From Marinobacterium sp. LSUCC0821 (lineage in GTDB: Bacteria > Pseudomonadota > Gammaproteobacteria > Pseudomonadales > Balneatricaceae): a stretch of 64,000 bases of DNA. Under the pieces are notes generated by a model. That model ran no database searches, was not told the origin of the DNA, and saw only the letters and a list, made by a program, of their open reading frames with translations. Both the position numbers and the translations under genes were made by a program. The stretch spans positions 1,077,501-1,141,500 of the forward strand of contig NZ_CP051666.1 of NCBI RefSeq assembly GCF_012848475.1, read 5' to 3'. Shown here piece by piece: positions 60,314-64,000 of the stretch. Every line of letters starts with the position of its first letter. The first letter of the stretch is position 1.

Positions 60314-61252
60314 ATGTTTCTTTGCTGTGGCGATGCTCTATACGATGTTTTTCCAGGTGATTCTGCCTCAACTGGTCAGATCACGCTAAACGCTACCGTT
60401 GGGGGCTCACCACTAAACGTAGCCATAGGCCTTGCCCGCATGGGAAATCCAACTGGCTACCTAACAGCAAACTCGAACGACCCTTTGGGCCAGAAACTTG
60501 CTAACCACCTAGATGCAAATGGCGTAGAGACGAAATTCCTTGCAAGCAGCAACCTAAACACGTCGCTGGCGATGATAGCTCTAAATGAGAACGGCCACCC
60601 AGCCTACTCTTTTTACATTGACGGTTGTGCGGATGTATCACTCTGCAAAGAGCAGTGTCCTGACCCATCACTTTTCAAAGCAGTCTCACTCGGTTCCTAC
60701 AGCACAGTGGTTGAACCAGGCGCTAGCACACTAGAGTGGTTTGCAGGTGAAGCACGCAGTGCCGGTGCGTTAATTGCATATGATCCAAACGTGCGACCAA
60801 GCATCCAGCCAGACCCATCAGTGTGGCAGGCAAAGGTTGATCGCCTAGGCAAAATCGCGCACGTAATGAAGATGTCTGATGAAGATATCGAGTTCCTATC
60901 TCCAGGCAGTTCAATCGAAGATTACGCTAGAACTTGTTTGGCACTAGGTCCTCGTTGGGTATTTGTTACCCAAGGGGGTGAAGGTGCGCATGCATTCGGT
61001 GCCAATGGCGAGTACTTCCATACCGCAGCTCCAAAGATTAAGGTGATGGATACTGTCGGTGCAGGCGATACCTTCCAAGCGGGCCTCATCCACGAGATTT
61101 TCCAGCAAGGCGGTGTTTCAAATTTGAATAACCTAGATGCGGCAAAACTTATCAAGTTTGCAGCTCATGCAGCAGCTGTGACCTGTGAGCGTAATGGTGG
61201 TGATTTGCCAACGCTTGCAGCTATATCAGAACGCTTTGGCGATTTATCATAA
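60314..61252 (+). CDS. PfkB-family sugar kinase, fructokinase-like
   Basis: A 312-residue ribokinase-fold kinase: CGDALYDVFP at the start, GGSPLNVAIGLARMG (substrate-binding signature), and DTVGAGDTFQAGL with the catalytic Asp and anion hole. It phosphorylates a sugar, probably a hexose such as fructose. AAGGAG lies 6 bases before the ATG. The 72-base gap to the divergent transaldolase-like gene holds both promoters, suggesting one small sugar module. Confidence 0.9.
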   Translation: MFLCCGDALYDVFPGDSASTGQITLNATVGGSPLNVAIGLARMGNPTGYLTANSNDPLGQKLANHLDANGVETKFLASSNLNTSLAMIALNENGHPAYSFYIDGCADVSLCKEQCPDPSLFKAVSLGSYSTVVEPGASTLEWFAGEARSAGALIAYDPNVRPSIQPDPSVWQAKVDRLGKIAHVMKMSDEDIEFLSPGSSIEDYARTCLALGPRWVFVTQGGEGAHAFGANGEYFHTAAPKIKVMDTVGAGDTFQAGLIHEIFQQGGVSNLNNLDAAKLIKFAAHAAAVTCERNGGDLPTLAAISERFGDLS

Positions 61253-61261
61253 TTAAACAAC

Positions 61262-61297
61262 GGGGTCATAGTAGTCTATATAGACTACTATGACCCC
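61262..61297. repeat. perfect 36-bp palindrome before dusA
   Basis: GGGGTCATAGTAGTCTAT is followed by its exact reverse complement with no loop. It lies 9 bases after the kinase stop and ends 14 bases before the dusA ATG. The GGGGTCA ends link it to the palindromes at 16882 and 63351. Confidence 0.85.
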
Positions 61298-61311
61298 TGC
61301 ATACGATATTG

Positions 61312-62292
61312 ATGAGTAAAAACAGCTTCTCCAGAAAATTTTCAGTAGCGCCAATGATGGATTGGACGACGCGTGATTGTCGCTTTTTCCATCGATTGAT
61401 GTCACAGCACACGCTTCTCTATACTGAGATGGTGACGACTGGTGCTTTGATTCATAACGACCCTGCACGTTGGCTTGATTACAACACAGAAGAGCACCCT
61501 ATCGCCCTGCAGCTTGGAGGCAGCAGTCCAGCCGATCTAGCTAAGTGCGCTAAGTTTGCCGAAGAGTGGGGCTACGATGAGGTCAACCTCAATGTGGGTT
61601 GCCCTTCGGATCGCGTTCAGAACAATATGATTGGCGCCTGTCTGATGGCGCACCCCAACCTTGTTAAAGAGTGTTTAGGGGAGATGCAGGCGGCGGTGTC
61701 CATTCCTGTCACTGTTAAGCATCGACTTGGCATTGATGATCTGGATAGTTATGAGTTGCTAGAGCAGTTTGTTGAGACCGTTGCTGAAAGTGGCATCACT
61801 AGCTTTACTATCCATGCTCGTAAAGCGATTCTCGATGGTTTAAGCCCTAAGCAGAACCGCGAAGTTCCGCCGCTCATTTATGACTATGTCTATAAGATCA
61901 AACAGCGCTTTCCTGAACTTGAGATAGTGATTAACGGCGGCATAAAAACGTTGGATGAGTGTGATGAGCACCTTCAGCATGTCGATGGTGTGATGATTGG
62001 GCGTGAGGCCTACCAGAACCCCTACCCACTTTTAAGCCAAGTCGATTCGCGTCTATTTGGTGAAACTGGCACACCGATTGCAAGGCTTGAGGTAGCGGAG
62101 CGCTTCATACCATACATTGAACAGACCATGGCTAAAGGTGGTTCGTTATACGGTGTTGTTAAACATCTTCTTGGGCTATTCCATGGCGAGCGCGGCGGCA
62201 AACAGTTCCGTCGCTATCTAAGTGAGAACGGCCACAAACGCGAAGCAGGTGTTGAGACCTTCCGCGAAGCACTAAAATTTGTAACCGATTAA
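61312..62292 (+). CDS. dusA: tRNA-dihydrouridine synthase A
   Basis: DusA reduces uridines at positions 20/20a of tRNA using FMN and NADPH. The protein begins FSVAPMMDWTTRDCRFFHR, with EMVTTGALI, the FMN-binding region QLGGSSPADLAKCAKFAEEWGYDEVNLNVGCPSDRVQ (catalytic Cys in GCPS), VKHRLGID and NGGIKTLDEC. About 326 residues is normal. ATG 61312 is preferred to a TTG at 61309. No Shine-Dalgarno is visible, because a palindrome ends just upstream. Confidence 0.96.
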   Translation: MSKNSFSRKFSVAPMMDWTTRDCRFFHRLMSQHTLLYTEMVTTGALIHNDPARWLDYNTEEHPIALQLGGSSPADLAKCAKFAEEWGYDEVNLNVGCPSDRVQNNMIGACLMAHPNLVKECLGEMQAAVSIPVTVKHRLGIDDLDSYELLEQFVETVAESGITSFTIHARKAILDGLSPKQNREVPPLIYDYVYKIKQRFPELEIVINGGIKTLDECDEHLQHVDGVMIGREAYQNPYPLLSQVDSRLFGETGTPIARLEVAERFIPYIEQTMAKGGSLYGVVKHLLGLFHGERGGKQFRRYLSENGHKREAGVETFREALKFVTD

Positions 62293-62329
62293 ATTTAATC
62301 TGATCTGATCAGTAGCAAGGATGATAGAG

Positions 62330-63283
62330 ATGAATCAGCTAGAACAACTTAAAAAGATGACGACTGTTGTTGCCGATACAGGTGACATCGATGCTATTCG
62401 TCAATTCGCTCCTCAGGACGCAACCACTAACCCTTCTCTGCTTTTAAAAGCGGGCCAAGATCCTAAGTACGCACAGCTTCTTGAGCAGTCACGCGCATGG
62501 GCAACTGCACAGGGCGGCAGTGATGCAGAGATTCTAGCCAATATGACTGACTACCTAGCGGTTTTAATTGGCAGTGAGATTACCAAGATCGTACCGGGCT
62601 ACATCTCTACCGAGGTGGATGCTCGCTTCTCTTTCGACACTCAGGCAACACTGAAAAAAGCCTACCGTTTGATCGACCTTTACGAAGCACAGGGTATCTC
62701 TAAAGATCGCGTACTAATTAAGATCGCATCGACTTGGGAAGGTATCCAAGCGGCACGTGAGCTAGAGAAGAACGGTATCCGTTGTAACCTGACACTTCTG
62801 TTTGGCTTTGCACAGGCACAGGCTTGTGCTGATGCGGGCGCTTTCCTGATTTCACCGTTTGTAGGTCGTATTCTCGACTGGTTTAAGAAACAGAATCCAG
62901 AAGCAGACTATGCCGGCGAGAACGACCCTGGTGTGCAGTCTGTGACACGTATCTACAACTACTACAAAGCGAATGGTTACAACACCGTTGTTATGGGCGC
63001 CAGCTTCCGAAACACTGGTGAGATCATCTCGCTTGCAGGCTGTGATCGTCTAACCATTGGCCCAAGCCTACTTGAAGAGTTAGCAGCTTCTACTGCACCT
63101 ATTGAGCAGCGCCTGGTTGCCGCTTCGGCTTCAAGTTCAGATGCAAAATCTGCACCTTCTGAATCTGATTTCCGCTGGGCGATGAATGAAGATGCGATGG
63201 CGACCGAGAAACTTGCAGAAGGCATCCGTAACTTCGCAGTTGATCAGGTTAAGCTTGAGAAACTTTTGGCTGCTAAGGGCTAA
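62330..63283 (+). CDS. talB: transaldolase
   Basis: Transaldolase of the pentose phosphate pathway moves a dihydroxyacetone unit between sugar phosphates. The sequence has [29 protein letters not shown] and the Schiff-base Lys131 in [12 protein letters not shown], plus [10 protein letters not shown]. Using ATG 62330 gives 317 residues, the usual TalB length, and places AAGGA at a normal distance; ATG 62321 directly abuts AAGG. This is the long transaldolase, distinct from the short relative at 59615-60241. Confidence 0.96.
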   Translation: MNQLEQLKKMTTVVADTGDIDAIRQFAPQDATTNPSLLLKAGQDPKYAQLLEQSRAWATAQGGSDAEILANMTDYLAVLIGSEITKIVPGYISTEVDARFSFDTQATLKKAYRLIDLYEAQGISKDRVLIKIASTWEGIQAARELEKNGIRCNLTLLFGFAQAQACADAGAFLISPFVGRILDWFKKQNPEADYAGENDPGVQSVTRIYNYYKANGYNTVVMGASFRNTGEIISLAGCDRLTIGPSLLEELAASTAPIEQRLVAASASSSDAKSAPSESDFRWAMNEDAMATEKLAEGIRNFAVDQVKLEKLLAAKG

Positions 63284-63294
63284 AACTTTTTAGG

Positions 63295-63328
63295 TTCGGG
63301 GTCATCCCTTTGGGCTGATCCCTCCTAC
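63295..63328. repeat. REP-like hairpin after talB
   Basis: GGGGTCATCCC-TTT-GGGCTGATCCC forms an imperfect hairpin followed by TCCTAC, so the minus strand reads GTAGGA plus a palindrome, the REP layout. It may also terminate talB. Confidence 0.5.
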
Positions 63329-63350
63329 ATCGAGATGCTCTTGAACATCG

Positions 63351-63440
63351 GGGGTCAGAGTCATCTATGGATGACTCTGACCCCGTTTTGTTTCTATAGA
63401 TGACTCTGACCCCGGCTTTTTGACCCCGTTTTGTTTGCTG
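63351..63440. repeat. GGGGTCAGAGT palindrome with decaying partial copies
   Basis: GGGGTCAGAGTCAT/ATGACTCTGACCCC (63351-63384, 14-bp arms) is followed by a right arm alone (ATGACTCTGACCCC at 63400-63413) and by two copies of TGACCCCGTTTTGTTT (63378-63393 and 63421-63436). The remaining part of this 198-base gap is A/T-rich and holds the tusD promoter. Confidence 0.8.
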
Positions 63441-63481
63441 TTCTATGTCTCAATTAGTAATTAATTGATACTATCCTGCTT

Positions 63482-63874
63482 ATGAAATACACCCTCGTCA
63501 TTCATGCCGCGCCGATCGATCACCAAGGTAGTCATACTGCTTTGAGATTCGCGCATGCATTGCTGGCTGCTGGCCACTCAATTGAGCGAATCTTCTTCTA
63601 CGGCGCAGGTGTTCATAACGCAACATCGCATTCTGTAGCGCCTCAAGATGAGCTCAACCTGGCTGATGCTTGGCAAGAGTTTATTGCTGAGAACACCTTA
63701 GATGCTGTTGTGTGCATCGCTGCTGGGGTTCGTCGCGGACTTATCAATGAGACCGAAAGTCGTCGTTATGGAAAGGCTGGTGAGAACCTGGCCAATGGCT
63801 TTGACCTTTCTGGTTTAGGGCAGCTTGTTGCCGCTAGTGTCGAGTCTGATCGCGTTGTTAGCTTTGGACATTAA
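63482..63874 (+). CDS. tusD: sulfurtransferase TusD (DsrE family)
   Basis: TusD with TusB and TusC forms the TusBCD complex that relays sulfur from TusA to TusE for 2-thiouridine in tRNA. The 130-residue DsrE-fold protein has the active Cys in DAVVCIAAGVRRGL and the family end FDLSGLGQLVAA. It is followed by tusC with three bases between. It also occurs as DsrE in sulfur oxidisers, but the short tus operon form fits here. Confidence 0.92.
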   Translation: MKYTLVIHAAPIDHQGSHTALRFAHALLAAGHSIERIFFYGAGVHNATSHSVAPQDELNLADAWQEFIAENTLDAVVCIAAGVRRGLINETESRRYGKAGENLANGFDLSGLGQLVAASVESDRVVSFGH

Positions 63875-63877
63875 GCG

Positions 63878-64000
63878 ATGAAACAGTTTCTTATCATCAC
63901 TCAATCCGCACCTTATGGTTCAAGTAGAGCAAAAGAGGCGACTGACTTAGCACTTGCCACAGCGCTCTTTGACCAACAGGTTGCAATGCTTTTTATGGGT
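63878..64000 (+). CDS. tusC: sulfurtransferase TusC, 5' part
   Basis: The first 41 codons of a DsrF/TusC protein: FLIITQSAPYGSSRAKEATDLALATALFDQ is the typical N-terminus, with the APYGS segment characteristic of TusC. The window ends inside the gene. Directly downstream of tusD, as expected. Confidence 0.9.
   Translation, partial: MKQFLIITQSAPYGSSRAKEATDLALATALFDQQVAMLFMG

Overview
The window looks like chromosome from a marine or aquatic gammaproteobacterium of the Oceanospirillales type. The grounds are the rnfABCDGE-nth order typical of gammaproteobacteria, cysDN, gltX, dusA, tusDC, a DUF3301-selO pair and a two-partner secretion locus. This is inference from gene families and order; no rRNA or other phylogenetic marker was compared.

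Layout. 1-8.4 kb: the last codons of cysD, cysN (with a decayed APS-kinase tail), the Rnf electron-transport operon and nth. 8.4-13.5 kb: a patchwork of small genes (DUF2185, an unknown protein, a REP-associated transposase, a DUF2235 hydrolase) studded with REP-like palindromes and a duplicated element, then DUF3301-selO on the minus strand. 13.5-18.4 kb: a small secreted protein, a UbiA-family prenyltransferase, a HepT-MntA toxin-antitoxin pair, tRNA-Ala(GGC), an IclR regulator and gltX. 18.6-57.0 kb: about 38 kb of minus-strand genes forming a giant-surface-protein island. In transcription order these are TpsB, a 5334-residue TpsA exoprotein, a three-part channel-like protein, a 3012-residue Calx-beta protein with LEPR-like and DUF4347 modules, a TolC-type lipoprotein, three HlyD-type adaptors (one plain, one with a GAF-like domain, one fused to an M50 site-2 protease), a periplasmic solute-binding protein and, after a terminator, an IalB-family protein and two small proteins. 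57.1-59.6 kb: a divergent histidine kinase and OmpR-type response regulator. 59.6-64 kb: transaldolase-like and PfkB sugar genes, dusA, talB, tusD and the start of tusC, with GGGGTCA-type palindromes between them.

How it may work together. The two giant proteins are probably exported by different routes: TpsA through TpsB, and the Calx-beta protein through the TolC/HlyD/M50 set, for which no ABC ATPase is visible. Both transcription units carry the same promoter architecture: a CTTGCAA direct repeat on a 10-bp period, exactly 16 bp before a TRATAA-like -10. One of the two copies lies in the gap shared with the two-component genes. The simplest reading is that the response regulator controls both surface proteins. 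Between them lies an unusual membrane protein that joins a type I periplasmic binding domain, a Cys-loop-receptor-like ligand-binding segment and an MscS channel. This island is the strongest candidate here for an undescribed system.

Mobile or repetitive DNA is mostly short: GTAG-type REP elements with a RAYT transposase, a second family of GGGGTCA palindromes without a transposase in the window, and a duplicated element that supplies the 3' end of the DUF2235 gene. I saw no CRISPR array, no prophage, no rRNA and no complete insertion sequence.
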